A DNA stretch of 64,000 nt from Snodgrassella alvi (GTDB taxonomy: Bacteria; Pseudomonadota; Gammaproteobacteria; Burkholderiales; Neisseriaceae), in assembly GCF_040741455.2 (NCBI RefSeq), contig NZ_CP160328.2, positions 2,173,701-2,237,700 on the forward strand, read 5' to 3'. The position numbers and the translations under genes were made by a program. Position 1 is the first letter of the stretch; each line of letters starts with the position of its first letter. Below, piece after piece: positions 8,417-17,511 of the stretch. Under the pieces are notes generated by a model. It saw only the letters and a list, made by a program, of their open reading frames with translations. It had not been told where the DNA came from and made no database searches.

Positions 8417-9796
8417 TCAATACAGTTTTTGGCTGCCGATTTTGAATACCTGAGCCAACATGCCCATCAGCAGGATAACGGCAGCCAATATACTGGTGTA
8501 AATTACTTCATATTTATAGGTACCTTCGAATATCATGGTGATGATGGATGCAATGATCAGAGCGATAACCAAATAGGTGAGCCAAGGAAAGCACCACATT
8601 TTAAAATTAATGGTTTTACCCTGCTTTTCCAGTTTTTTGCGTAAAAATAATTGTGAGAAGCTAATAGCCAGATAGACATACAGAGCAATGGTGCCGGTAG
8701 CGGTCATCAATACGTCGTAAACATTCATTTTAGCTGTAGCGGTAAGGTATACGGCCAGTAAGGTAAAGACACAGGATACTAATACGCCAATTTGTGGGCT
8801 GCCATTTTTTGAAGTATAGGCCATTATTTGATGGGCATCGCCGCGTTTGGCTAATGAATAGAGCATGCGTGAGCAGGTGTATAGAGCGGAATTAAAACAA
8901 CTGAGTACGGATGTGAGTACAACAAAGTTAACAATGTGGCGTGCCTGTGGAATACCGAGAGAAGTAAGTACCACGCTGTATGTGCCCCAAGTGGCATCCT
9001 TCAGATGTGGGTCGTTGTATTGAATCAGGCACACGGTGATAAAAATTGAACCTACATAAAACAGAATAATGCGCCAGACTACGGATTTGGTTGCTTTGCG
9101 GATTTCTGTTGCTGGATGGCTGGATTCAGCAGCGGCAACAGTAACGATTTCAGCTCCTATATAAGCAAACATAACCCCAAGCAGTGCGGTAACCACCGAT
9201 GAGATGCCATTGGGCATAAAGCCCTGACCGGTTAAATGCGACCATCCTTGTGCATCTGCCTGTCCCCATGGCCATAAATGCATGATGGCCAGACTGCCTA
9301 TAATCAGAAATAAAACAATTGCGACTACTTTGATAAGGGCGAACCAGAATTCAAATTCGCCGTAATTTTTAACATCCATTAGATTGATGATGACTAATGC
9401 GATGGTTACTGCCAGCATGTAGCCCCAAATGGGTATCAGCGGAAACCAGTTGTTAAGAATTTTACCGGCTACGTAAGCTTCCCAGCCCATTAGTAGAGCC
9501 CAAAAATACCAGTAAAGCCAGCCAATACTGAATCCAGCCCAGCGGCCGATGGCAATATCGGCATATGTGGAAAAAGAGCCACTGTCAGGATGAGCTACGG
9601 CCATTTCACCGAGCATTCGCATAATCAGCATCACCAATAGACCACCAGCAGCATAAGCCAATATGGCAGCCGGACCGGTATGAAAAATTACTGAACCCGA
9701 ACCGATAAAAAGGGCGCCACCAATTACGCCAGCTATAGATATCATGGTCAAGTGACGGGATTTCAGTCCATTTTTTAATGTTGATGATGTACTCAA
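8417..9796 (-). CDS. gabP: GABA permease-type amino acid transporter
   Basis: An inner-membrane APC transporter of 459 residues. The first membrane segment carries ISIAGVIGGALFIGSGSVI, followed by HPDSGSFSTYADIAIGRWAG and GAEIVTVAAAESSHPATEIR. This pattern fits GabP and related AAT permeases, and the gabT-gabD genes directly upstream make GABA the likely substrate. The start codon is TTG (9794-9796), chosen because a strong ribosome site (AGAGGAG) sits the right distance upstream; no in-frame ATG lies near it. A rare start may lower its expression relative to gabT and gabD. Confidence 0.87.
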   Translation of the reverse strand: MSTSSTLKNGLKSRHLTMISIAGVIGGALFIGSGSVIFHTGPAAILAYAAGGLLVMLIMRMLGEMAVAHPDSGSFSTYADIAIGRWAGFSIGWLYWYFWALLMGWEAYVAGKILNNWFPLIPIWGYMLAVTIALVIINLMDVKNYGEFEFWFALIKVVAIVLFLIIGSLAIMHLWPWGQADAQGWSHLTGQGFMPNGISSVVTALLGVMFAYIGAEIVTVAAAESSHPATEIRKATKSVVWRIILFYVGSIFITVCLIQYNDPHLKDATWGTYSVVLTSLGIPQARHIVNFVVLTSVLSCFNSALYTCSRMLYSLAKRGDAHQIMAYTSKNGSPQIGVLVSCVFTLLAVYLTATAKMNVYDVLMTATGTIALYVYLAISFSQLFLRKKLEKQGKTINFKMWCFPWLTYLVIALIIASIITMIFEGTYKYEVIYTSILAAVILLMGMLAQVFKIGSQKLY

Positions 9797-9912
9797 TGTT
9801 TTCTCCTCTAAAAGAATCAGTGCCAGACAGACTAATTAAGTCAATTGCAGCCCGCAAAAAGTCTTCCTGATTGATGCAAAGCATTCAGGATTTTTATAAT
9901 TGCAGCGGGGAA

Positions 9913-9940
9913 TGCGGCAGCATGAAAGGATGCTGCCGCA
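9913..9940 (-). terminator. Strong hairpin between gabD and gabP
   Basis: An 11-bp stem, TGCGGCAGCAT (9913-9923) / ATGCTGCCGCA (9930-9940), with a 6-nt loop begins 10 bases after the gabD stop. No T-run follows on the minus strand. A second, imperfect hairpin at about 9858-9892 is followed by CTTTTTG. Together they look like a partial terminator or mRNA-stability element that lets some transcription reach gabP. Confidence 0.5.
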
Positions 9941-9950
9941 GATTCAGAAT

Positions 9951-11408
9951 TTACTGATCGATACCGGCCAGTAATATGTATTTGATTTCTAGGTAATCTT
10001 CAATGCCGTATTTGGATCCTTCACGTCCAAGGCCTGATTGTTTGACGCCACCAAATGGAGCAGCTTCATTCGACAACAGGCCGGTATTGATGGCTACCAT
10101 GCCATAATCCAGATTTTCGCTGACACGAATGATACGGCCGATGTCTCGACTGTAAAAATAGCTGGCCAGTCCGAATTCTGTATCGTTTGCCCAGCTGACC
10201 ACTTCTTCTTCGTTGTCGAAGCGGAATACCGGTGCCAACGGACCGAAGGTTTCTTCACGTGCCACTTTCATTTCTTGTGTCACATTTTTCAGCAGGGTGG
10301 GCTGAAAGAAGAGTTCGCCGTGATGGTCTGAAGTACCTCCGGTTACAATTTCTGCACCTTTGCTTACTGCGTCAGCAATGTGTTCTTGAACCTTGTTTAC
10401 AGCACTGGCGTCAATCAAGGGGCCGACAGTGACATCTTGTTCTAGCCCATTGCCGATTTTCAGTTTAGCGATGGCCTGTGCCAGTTTGCTGACAAACTCA
10501 TCGTAAACTGCGCTTTGTACGTATAAGCGGTTGGCACAGACACAAGTCTGGCCGGCATTTCGGAATTTGGAAATCATTGCGCCTTCAACGGCGGCATCGA
10601 TATCGGCATCGTTAAATACGATAAATGGTGCATTGCCGCCCAGCTCCATGGAAACTTTTTTCACGGTGCCGGCACATTGCGCAATCAGTTTGCGGCCTAC
10701 TTCGGTGGAACCGGTGAAGCTGAATTTTTTCACCCGTTCGTCTTCGGTAAGTACTTTGCCGATTTCACTTGAGCTGCCAGTGATAACATTCACTACGCCG
10801 GCTGGAATACCAGCACGTTGAGCTAGTTCGGCAATAGCCAGTGCAGAGAGCGGGGTTTGTGATGCAGGACGGATAACAAAAGTACACCCAGCAGCCAGCG
10901 CCGGCGCAATTTTGCGCGTAATCATGGCATTGGGAAAGTTCCACGGGGTAATCGCGGCACACACACCTATCGGCTGCTTGAGTACCATAATGCGTTTGTC
11001 GTTGGATGGTGCTGGTATGGTGTCGCCGTAAATGCGTTTAGCCTCCTCGGCATACCATTCTAGATAAGATGCACCATAGGCAATTTCACCTTTGGCTTCG
11101 GCTAAAGGTTTGCCTTGTTCTGAGGTTAGGATAATGCCTAAATCTTCCTGATGCTGCATCATCAGCTCAAACCAGCGGCGCAGCAGATTACTGCGTTCTT
11201 TGGCTGATTTAGCCTGCCATGGTTTCAAGGCAGCCTGTGCCGCGGCGACGGCACGTTTTGCTTCTGCGGCGCCCATGCGTGGTACATCGGCCAGATTGTG
11301 TCCGTTGGCCGGATTGATAACGGAAATAACAGCGCTGTTATCAGCATTTACCCATTGGCCATTTATCAGACATTGGGTTTTTAAAAGTGCAGGATCATGC
11401 AGTTGCAT
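9951..11408 (-). CDS. gabD: Succinate-semialdehyde dehydrogenase
   Basis: Oxidises succinate semialdehyde to succinate, the second step of GABA catabolism, in the cytoplasm. This is a 485-residue aldehyde dehydrogenase with FSFTGSTEVGRKL (cofactor site), SMELGGNAPFIVF (general base Glu) and FRNAGQTCVCANRLY with the nucleophile at about Cys289. Two family-typical features, EQGKPLAEAKGEI and GVKQSGLGREGSKYG, favour the GabD subgroup. It lies 81 bases after gabT and shares its operon. A glutarate-semialdehyde role is possible for this family. Confidence 0.94.
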   Translation of the reverse strand: MQLHDPALLKTQCLINGQWVNADNSAVISVINPANGHNLADVPRMGAAEAKRAVAAAQAALKPWQAKSAKERSNLLRRWFELMMQHQEDLGIILTSEQGKPLAEAKGEIAYGASYLEWYAEEAKRIYGDTIPAPSNDKRIMVLKQPIGVCAAITPWNFPNAMITRKIAPALAAGCTFVIRPASQTPLSALAIAELAQRAGIPAGVVNVITGSSSEIGKVLTEDERVKKFSFTGSTEVGRKLIAQCAGTVKKVSMELGGNAPFIVFNDADIDAAVEGAMISKFRNAGQTCVCANRLYVQSAVYDEFVSKLAQAIAKLKIGNGLEQDVTVGPLIDASAVNKVQEHIADAVSKGAEIVTGGTSDHHGELFFQPTLLKNVTQEMKVAREETFGPLAPVFRFDNEEEVVSWANDTEFGLASYFYSRDIGRIIRVSENLDYGMVAINTGLLSNEAAPFGGVKQSGLGREGSKYGIEDYLEIKYILLAGIDQ

Positions 11409-11489
11409 AATTTTTTTTCCAAATTAACTGTATCAGACATTACAGGCTGCCAAATATGCGGTGAGCACCGGCAGCTTGCTGAGTAGTTA

Positions 11490-12764
11490 TTATTGAGCCT
11501 GACGCACGGCTGCTTCAAGTATGTTTAGTGCTTCATCAAATACATTGTCTTCAATGGTGAGCGGGTACAGGCAGCGGATGACGTTATAGTACTGGCCGCA
11601 GGTGAGAATCATCAGTCCGTTTTCAAGTGCTAACTGCTGAACTTTTTTGGTCATTTCGGCATTGGGTTCGGACGTGCCTGCTTTCACTAGTTCCAGTGCA
11701 ACCATGGAGCCGGGGCCGCGTACTTCGGCAATTTCTGGTATCGTTTGTTTCAGACTGTTGAAGCGTTCCTTTAAACGGTTGCCCAGCACTGTGGCGCGTT
11801 CACACAATTTTTCGGTTTCAATCACATCGATCACAGCATCAGCCGCAGCCAGACCCAGCGGGCTGCCTGCATAGGTACCACCCAGACCACCGACTACCGG
11901 TGCGTTCATAATAACTTCTTTGCCTACTACGCCGGATAAGGGAAATCCACCGGCCAGAGATTTGGCAATAGTCATTAAATCGGGTTCAACACCTGTCCAT
12001 TCTGTGGCGAACAGCTTGCCGCTACGTGCAAAACCAGATTGGATTTCATCAAAAATCAGCACAATGCCGTGTTCATCTGCCAGCTGTCGTAAAGCGCGCA
12101 GGAATTCATTTGGGGTAACATTGAAGCCTCCTTCACCTTGTACTACTTCGATGATGATGGCTGCAACGTCGCTGGCGGCCAGATGGCATTTAAAAATATT
12201 ATGCAGACCATGAAGGGCATCCTCTATGCTCACGCCATGTAAAGCGTTGGGAAAGGGCGCATGAACGATGTCGGCTGGAAATGGCCCGAAATCAACTTTA
12301 TAAGGGGCAATTTTACCGGTTAAAGCCATGGTTAGATTGGTACGGCCATGAAAAGCACCATTGAAAGCAATGACGCCGCGCCGTTTGGTATAGGCCCGGG
12401 CAATTTTGATGGCGTTTTCTACTGCTTCGGCACCGGAAGTAACAAACATTGTACGTTTATCGCCGGAGATGGGCGCACGTGCATTGATTTTTTCGGCGAC
12501 TTTGGCATACAGCTCATACGGCACGGTATTAAAGCAGGTATGAGAAAATTTCTGCAACTGGTCGGCCACAGCCTGTTGAACTTTAGGGTGTAGGTGACCG
12601 GTATTGAGTACGCCGATGCCACCGGCAAAATCAATATAACGTTTGCCTTCAGGTGTCCAAAATTCGGCATTTTTAGCGTGATCAATATAAAAGTCACACA
12701 TAAAGCCGACGCCACGCGGGGCGGCAGCCAGCTGGCGCTGACGCACGTTGCTTGTTTGATTCAT
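11490..12764 (-). CDS. gabT: 4-aminobutyrate aminotransferase
   Basis: Transfers the amino group of GABA to 2-oxoglutarate, giving succinate semialdehyde and glutamate. This 424-residue class-III PLP aminotransferase shows MFVTSGAEAVENAIKIARA, IIEVVQGEGGFNV, LIFDEIQSGFARSG and TIAKSLAGGFPLSGV with the PLP lysine at about residue 268. It is the first gene of the gab run. The start ATG has a strong GGAGAGA ribosome site, and a promoter with an operator-like palindrome lies about 150 bases upstream. Ornithine-type class-III aminotransferases are the alternative, but the gabD and gabP neighbours settle the call. Confidence 0.95.
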   Translation of the reverse strand: MNQTSNVRQRQLAAAPRGVGFMCDFYIDHAKNAEFWTPEGKRYIDFAGGIGVLNTGHLHPKVQQAVADQLQKFSHTCFNTVPYELYAKVAEKINARAPISGDKRTMFVTSGAEAVENAIKIARAYTKRRGVIAFNGAFHGRTNLTMALTGKIAPYKVDFGPFPADIVHAPFPNALHGVSIEDALHGLHNIFKCHLAASDVAAIIIEVVQGEGGFNVTPNEFLRALRQLADEHGIVLIFDEIQSGFARSGKLFATEWTGVEPDLMTIAKSLAGGFPLSGVVGKEVIMNAPVVGGLGGTYAGSPLGLAAADAVIDVIETEKLCERATVLGNRLKERFNSLKQTIPEIAEVRGPGSMVALELVKAGTSEPNAEMTKKVQQLALENGLMILTCGQYYNVIRCLYPLTIEDNVFDEALNILEAAVRQAQ

Positions 12765-13124
12765 AAAATTCTCTCCAGAAAAATGTAGACCGGCCTGAGC
12801 TGGTGTTTTCGCATACTGAATGTATGGTAATGCGATGTAACTATGTCATTAACTGACTGTATTTATTCAACCAAAAAAAGATTTGGATTTTTCTGTTAAG
12901 TTACGGGATTAAATTTGCACTGTCAATGCAACCGAAAGATGCATGTGCAAAAATTATGGTTTTAAATGCTGAATGAGTGGAATTATATAATTTTATCTGT
13001 ATTAATGTTGGTAATTAGTATTGCAAACTAATTTGATATGGTTATTTAATTGCTTAATTTATGCATATATTCTTTTTTTGGTGGGCGCTCGCCATACAGA
13101 AATCTGAGTTTAGGTATATGCTGT
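12765..13124. other. Non-coding region upstream of gabT
   Basis: It holds the gabT ribosome site, the promoter/operator described separately, and AT-rich DNA from about 12960 to 13080 without any visible gene or structured RNA. Confidence 0.5.
12898..12931 (-). promoter_or_regulatory. Probable gabT promoter with an operator-like palindrome over the -35 box
   Basis: On the minus strand a perfect -35 box TTGACA (12921-12926), a 17-nt spacer and a weak -10 box TAACTT (12898-12903) point toward gabT. The -35 box lies in the spacer of an inverted repeat TTGCA-N7-TGCAA (12915-12931). Two further TGCA motifs follow at 12940-12949. A regulator bound here would cover the -35 box. Sequence geometry supports this; the regulator is not in the window. 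Confidence 0.5.
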
Positions 13125-13151
13125 AAAAAAAGCTGAACCGTTTAGTTCAGC
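13125..13151 (-). terminator. Terminator of the sugar-efflux-type transporter gene
   Basis: A 7-bp stem, GCTGAAC (13132-13138) / GTTCAGC (13145-13151), has a 6-nt loop and is followed on the minus strand by seven T. It begins 37 bases past the stop codon. Confidence 0.88.
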
Positions 13152-13187
13152 CTGAAAGATGGCCAGAAATGGCTCAGGATGTGTGAA

Positions 13188-14396
13188 TCAATTTTTTAAG
13201 TGTTTGGTTTTTTTATGTACCGGATTGGTAATTATTAGACTGAAAATCAGGGAAACCGATACCATGATTAAAGCAAGGATATAAATTAAATGATGGCCAA
13301 AATTGGCTGAAGCGGTGCCTTGCAACATACCGGCCAGAATGATGCTGCACGAAATACAGTTATTAAATAGTGTTGAAGCTACTCCCGTCCGCCCTGGCAG
13401 CAGGTCCTGAAAATAAATCAGTCCAATACTGGCTACAATACCGATAAACAGGCCATTGAATAGTTGTAGCGCAATCAGTATCCATTCTTTCTGACTGATA
13501 ATCATGCCTATATAGAAAATGATGCCACATATTACGGCAAAGCAAATTAGGTTTTTATTTCCAAAACGTGGTACCAGCATGCTAGCCACCAGCATGGCCG
13601 GAATTTCAATGGCTGCGGCTACGCCCATCAAATGTCCGGGCAGGGATGGGGCGGATGGCAAAATCTGGTTCAGATACAGCGGCATGTCAATTAAATACAT
13701 CATATTGGCTGTGCCCATGCAGATTGAAGCGATAAATAAAAACATTACGTTGCGGTTGCGAAATATTTTTTCTTTTGGTTCTGAAGATTTGCTGGCTGGA
13801 GCAGAACGTCTGATAGCAGGAAAAAACATAAAAATAATTAGGAGGGCAACCAAGAACATAGCCGCTGCACTCAGATACATGGCGGTAAAACCATATTTAA
13901 CTGCCAATGTAAAGGATAAGGGCGGTCCGATAACCCATGCTAATGATAACTGTGCGCGGAGAATGCCGTTGAATACCACGACATTACGTCCGGTATGGTC
14001 GGTATATTCGCGTGCTGAAGCAAAAATCTGCGGCATTGCAGCTGACGTGAATGCGGAAAAAAAGATACCCACAGAGATAAGCAATAGGTAGTGGCGTGAA
14101 AAGGCGAAGGTAATACAGTTGCCGATGCCCATCAGACAACAGAATAAAATAATATTGCGGCGGATACCTTTATTATCTGAATACTGCGCCAGAAGAAAAC
14201 TCACAACAATACCAGCAATGGCATTGACTGAATAAAATAGGCCGATCTGATAGGGGTTAGCTTGCACTTCTTTCGCCAGATAACGGCTGAGAGTGGGTGC
14301 CTGTAGCGCACCGGCAATACCAATAATGAATGCGGCCACCAGAAAAGAACCAAGAATAATATAGGCCTTTTGTTTTAAACTATTTTTTTCTTCCAC
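13188..14396 (-). CDS. MFS transporter, sugar efflux (SetA/SetB) type
   Basis: A 402-residue inner-membrane protein with about 12 membrane segments. The motifs LRAQLSLAWVIGPPLSFTLA (mid-protein) and LAQYSDNKGIRRNI (the MFS loop 2-3 motif) resemble the sugar-efflux Set family of Escherichia coli. Start: GTG at 14394-14396 with only a weak ribosome site. It is a single gene between the gab run and asparaginase, with its own terminator. The natural substrate cannot be read from sequence; drug or amino acid efflux are alternatives. Confidence 0.78.
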   Translation of the reverse strand: MEEKNSLKQKAYIILGSFLVAAFIIGIAGALQAPTLSRYLAKEVQANPYQIGLFYSVNAIAGIVVSFLLAQYSDNKGIRRNIILFCCLMGIGNCITFAFSRHYLLLISVGIFFSAFTSAAMPQIFASAREYTDHTGRNVVVFNGILRAQLSLAWVIGPPLSFTLAVKYGFTAMYLSAAAMFLVALLIIFMFFPAIRRSAPASKSSEPKEKIFRNRNVMFLFIASICMGTANMMYLIDMPLYLNQILPSAPSLPGHLMGVAAAIEIPAMLVASMLVPRFGNKNLICFAVICGIIFYIGMIISQKEWILIALQLFNGLFIGIVASIGLIYFQDLLPGRTGVASTLFNNCISCSIILAGMLQGTASANFGHHLIYILALIMVSVSLIFSLIITNPVHKKTKHLKN

Positions 14397-14692
14397 GCTT
14401 AATTTATCTATACTGAAATAAAAGTGTTATATCACATATCGGCTGATACATTGTAAAAGCTGGTACCCAAAGGCTGTTTAATATGTAAAGCGCGATCAGA
14501 GAAATTGTTAATAAATAAATTAAATAGTGAATATAAATGCTTGATAAACAATATTTCAAATAGGATGCAGGTAATAGTGGAAATACATGAAAATGAAAAT
14601 TGAGGATTTTATTTGTTAATCAAAAAAATTTTTTAATTAATAATGTTATTAAGATAAAAACAAAAATAATATTTTTTTGAGTATATCGGGAT
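14397..14692. other. AT-rich non-coding spacer
   Basis: Between the MFS gene and asparaginase, on the same strand. It presumably contains the MFS promoter, but many AT-rich matches prevent a choice. I see no gene or repeat. Confidence 0.45.
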
Positions 14693-14732
14693 ATGCAGGA
14701 TAACAAGTTGGTTTCGACAGATTATCCTGCAT
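14693..14732 (-). terminator. Hairpin after asparaginase
   Basis: A perfect 11-bp stem, ATGCAGGATAA (14693-14703) / TTATCCTGCAT (14722-14732), has an 18-nt loop and begins 14 bases past the asparaginase stop. The minus-strand T-rich run comes only about 15 bases later, so it is a weak terminator or a 3'-end protecting hairpin. Confidence 0.55.
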
Positions 14733-14746
14733 TATGGTAGAACCGG

Positions 14747-15748
14747 TTAAATCAGCTGTTGCTCTTCTAACAGATTTTCAATTTTTTCTTTACTCCAATG
14801 ATTGCTAGCAGCGAGAGTCAGAATGGCTACAGCGGTTTCCAGATTGCATTTACCGCCATTAATCACACCAGCAGCGCGCAGTTCATGTCCTTGGGCATAA
14901 ACTGCGGAGGCGTTGCCTTGCAAAACTTGGCTGATATTTAATACCGGTATGGATTGTTGACTGATGCGGCGAATGGCTGCCAGAAAGCTTGCATCAGTTG
15001 GTGTATTGCCATTGCCGTAGCTTTGCAGTACCACTCCGTCCGGCGCGTTTTGATTTAGGCTGGCGCTAATCATGTCTAGATTGGCTCCCGGTGTAAGGGT
15101 AAAACAATGGATTCGAACGGTGTTGCTAATGAGGTAGCTTGCTGGTGCAGTAGAGGGGGGTGTGGCTGGAAGGTTAGTGTTAAACCAACCTTCGGTAGCC
15201 GACCATTGTGCCAGTGTGCCAAATTGTGGGTTGGCAAAAGCCTCCGGCCGCTCGGTACTGATTTTTACACTGCCAACTGCTGGCCAGAGCTGTCCGTTGA
15301 ATGCGATAGCGGTCTGATTAAAATCGCGTAAGCTAAACGCGGCCAATGCTGTGCGCAGATTTAGTGGGGCATCGCTGTTATCAGCTGCTAGTGGCAGCAT
15401 GGCGCCAGTCAAGATAAGAGGAATACCTAGCTGTGGCCGTGCCTGTGCGATGATATTGGCAGTATAAGCCATGGTATCAGTACCATGCAGAATCAGCAAA
15501 CCATCATAATCTGTGGCTGTGCTGTCTATCCATTCTAAACAATGTTGCCAGTTGCTCAAGGTAATGGCCGACGAATCAATCAAGGGGTCGCTGATAAACC
15601 AATCACAATGTACTTCTTCACTAAATTCCTGAAAGATGGGGGCGGCCAGACGCGGCAGATCGTTTGCCGGCGCTAATCCGGCAGGAGTGGACTGCATGCC
15701 GATGGTGCCGCCAGTGTAGTAAACAGCCAGATGTTTCGGTGTTGTCAT
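14747..15748 (-). CDS. L-asparaginase (type I-like)
   Basis: Hydrolyses asparagine to aspartate and ammonia. YYTGGTIGM near the N-terminus (catalytic Thr12) and the second conserved block LLILHGTDTMAYTA are clear. The 333-residue length and absence of a signal peptide suggest the cytoplasmic type. I chose MTTPKHLAVYY as the start (ATG 15746-15748, ribosome site GGCGGAAT) over a longer frame whose extra 15 residues do not resemble the family. It is divergent from gltX, sharing a 116-bp promoter region. Confidence 0.92.
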   Translation of the reverse strand: MTTPKHLAVYYTGGTIGMQSTPAGLAPANDLPRLAAPIFQEFSEEVHCDWFISDPLIDSSAITLSNWQHCLEWIDSTATDYDGLLILHGTDTMAYTANIIAQARPQLGIPLILTGAMLPLAADNSDAPLNLRTALAAFSLRDFNQTAIAFNGQLWPAVGSVKISTERPEAFANPQFGTLAQWSATEGWFNTNLPATPPSTAPASYLISNTVRIHCFTLTPGANLDMISASLNQNAPDGVVLQSYGNGNTPTDASFLAAIRRISQQSIPVLNISQVLQGNASAVYAQGHELRAAGVINGGKCNLETAVAILTLAASNHWSKEKIENLLEEQQLI

Positions 15749-15864
15749 AAAGATTCCGCCTTTCCAAAGCTTATGGGTAGCAATAGCAAGCATAGCATGA
15801 ACGGGTTTTGTTCAGGCTGGCTTACGCGTACAATAGCGGTTTTTCTGCGTCTGAAATGGTTATC

Positions 15865-17253
15865 ATGATACGTACTCGTTTTGCTCCCAGTCCTACCGGT
15901 TTTCTACATATTGGCGGTGTGCGCACGGCTTTGTTTTCATGGGCATTTGCGCGTAAACATCAGGGTAAATTTGTGTTACGCATTGAAGACACTGATTTGG
16001 AACGCTCTACTGCTGAATCGGTGCAGGCAATTTTGGATGGGATGCACTGGGTAGGTCTGGACTATGATGAAGGCCCGTTTTATCAGACGCAGCGTTTTGA
16101 CCGCTATGCTGAAGTATTGCGTGAGCTACTGGCTTCTGGCCATGCCTATTATGACTACACCAGCCGTGAAGAGTTGGAAGCGATGCGGCAGGAAGCAGAA
16201 GCACGTGGCGAACATTTCTGGTACGACCGGCGCTGGCGTCCCGACGAGGGTAAAACTCTACCTCCAATACCAGAGGGTGTGCAGCCGGTAGTGCGTTTTA
16301 AAATGCCGCTGACTGGTGAAACGGCATGGGATGATTTGGTCAAAGGCCATATTGCTATAGCAAATCAAGATTTAGATGACCTGATTATTGCCCGCGCCGA
16401 TGGTACCCCTACCTATAATTTCTGTGTGGTGGTAGATGATTATGATATGGGGATTACGCAGGTTATTCGTGGTGATGATCACGTTAATAACACTCCTAAA
16501 CAGATTAATATTCTGCGTGCAATGGGAGCCACGCTGCCGCAATATGCACATCTGCCAATGATTTTGAATGAAAAAGGCGCGAAAATGAGTAAGCGCCGTG
16601 ATGCAGTTAGTGTGGTGGATTATGATAAACAGGGTATTCTGCCGGAAGCTCTGTTGAATTATCTGGCACGCTTGGGCTGGGGGCATGGTGATGACGAATT
16701 TTTCACGATGGCTCAATTTGTGCAATGGTTTGATTTAAAAGATGTCAGCCCGTCTGCCAGCCGTTTCGACCATGAAAAGCTGCTGTGGCTGAATGCTCAG
16801 CACATCAAAGCCAGTAATGATACACGTCTGGCTGAACTGGTACGCCCACGATTAGAACAGCAGGGCATTGCGGTGACTGAACAGCCGGCTTTGACCGATG
16901 TAATAGCTTTGGTAAAGGAACGAGCACAGGATTTGAATCAGCTAGCCTCAGAATGTAGCTATTTTTATGTTAAAGCCACACCGAGCGAAAAAGAAGTGGC
17001 CAAACACTGGGATATGGATGCACCGTTACGAATGCAGCGTTTTGCCGCTGAGCTGGAAAAGCTACCACAGTGGGATGCGGAAAGTATACATGCCTTGTTT
17101 GCGCCATTCTGTGAAGCAGAAAATATTAAAATGGGTAAATTAGGTATGCCATTGCGGCTGGCAGTCTGTGGTACTGGCAAAACGCCGTCGATTGATCAGG
17201 TATTGGCTTTACTGGGGCGGGATGAAGTATTGCACCGCCTGCATCAGAATTGA
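15865..17253 (+). CDS. gltX: Glutamyl-tRNA synthetase
   Basis: Charges tRNA-Glu with glutamate. It is a class I synthetase with the HIGH-type motif HIGG (residues 15-18) in RFAPSPTGFLHIGGVRTALF and the KMSKR loop at about residues 240-244. The 462-residue length is normal. The start is MIRTRFAPSP at 15865; an ATG three codons upstream is possible. Its cognate tRNA-Glu is encoded 40 kb away at 56014. The terminator downstream separates it from mnmA. Confidence 0.97.
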   Translation: MIRTRFAPSPTGFLHIGGVRTALFSWAFARKHQGKFVLRIEDTDLERSTAESVQAILDGMHWVGLDYDEGPFYQTQRFDRYAEVLRELLASGHAYYDYTSREELEAMRQEAEARGEHFWYDRRWRPDEGKTLPPIPEGVQPVVRFKMPLTGETAWDDLVKGHIAIANQDLDDLIIARADGTPTYNFCVVVDDYDMGITQVIRGDDHVNNTPKQINILRAMGATLPQYAHLPMILNEKGAKMSKRRDAVSVVDYDKQGILPEALLNYLARLGWGHGDDEFFTMAQFVQWFDLKDVSPSASRFDHEKLLWLNAQHIKASNDTRLAELVRPRLEQQGIAVTEQPALTDVIALVKERAQDLNQLASECSYFYVKATPSEKEVAKHWDMDAPLRMQRFAAELEKLPQWDAESIHALFAPFCEAENIKMGKLGMPLRLAVCGTGKTPSIDQVLALLGRDEVLHRLHQN

Positions 17254-17269
17254 GTCTGATTTGCATTTG

Positions 17270-17338
17270 CACAGGCTGTCGGGATTGTGATTGATTTGCT
17301 TAAGGCAGATTACGCAGTGATGACAGCCTGTGTTTTTT
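17270..17338 (+). terminator. Terminator of gltX with a long loop
   Basis: Stem CACAGGCTGTC (17270-17280) / GACAGCCTGTG (17322-17332) is followed by six T. The 41-nt loop is unusually long but the 11-bp perfect stem and T-run are convincing. Confidence 0.7.
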
Positions 17339-17511
17339 ATTTTGTTCCTATTCAAATTGATGTTTGCTTGTGTAAACACATTAATGTTTATTGCAGTGTA
17401 TTGTGTGTTTATGCTGGCGGTTAGCGAGCCTTATGCAGTATCAATGCTGCCTGTAAGTTGTCGCTATGCTCCGGCTGTGGCAAAATCGGCGCCGATTTTG
17501 GATAAATGTAA

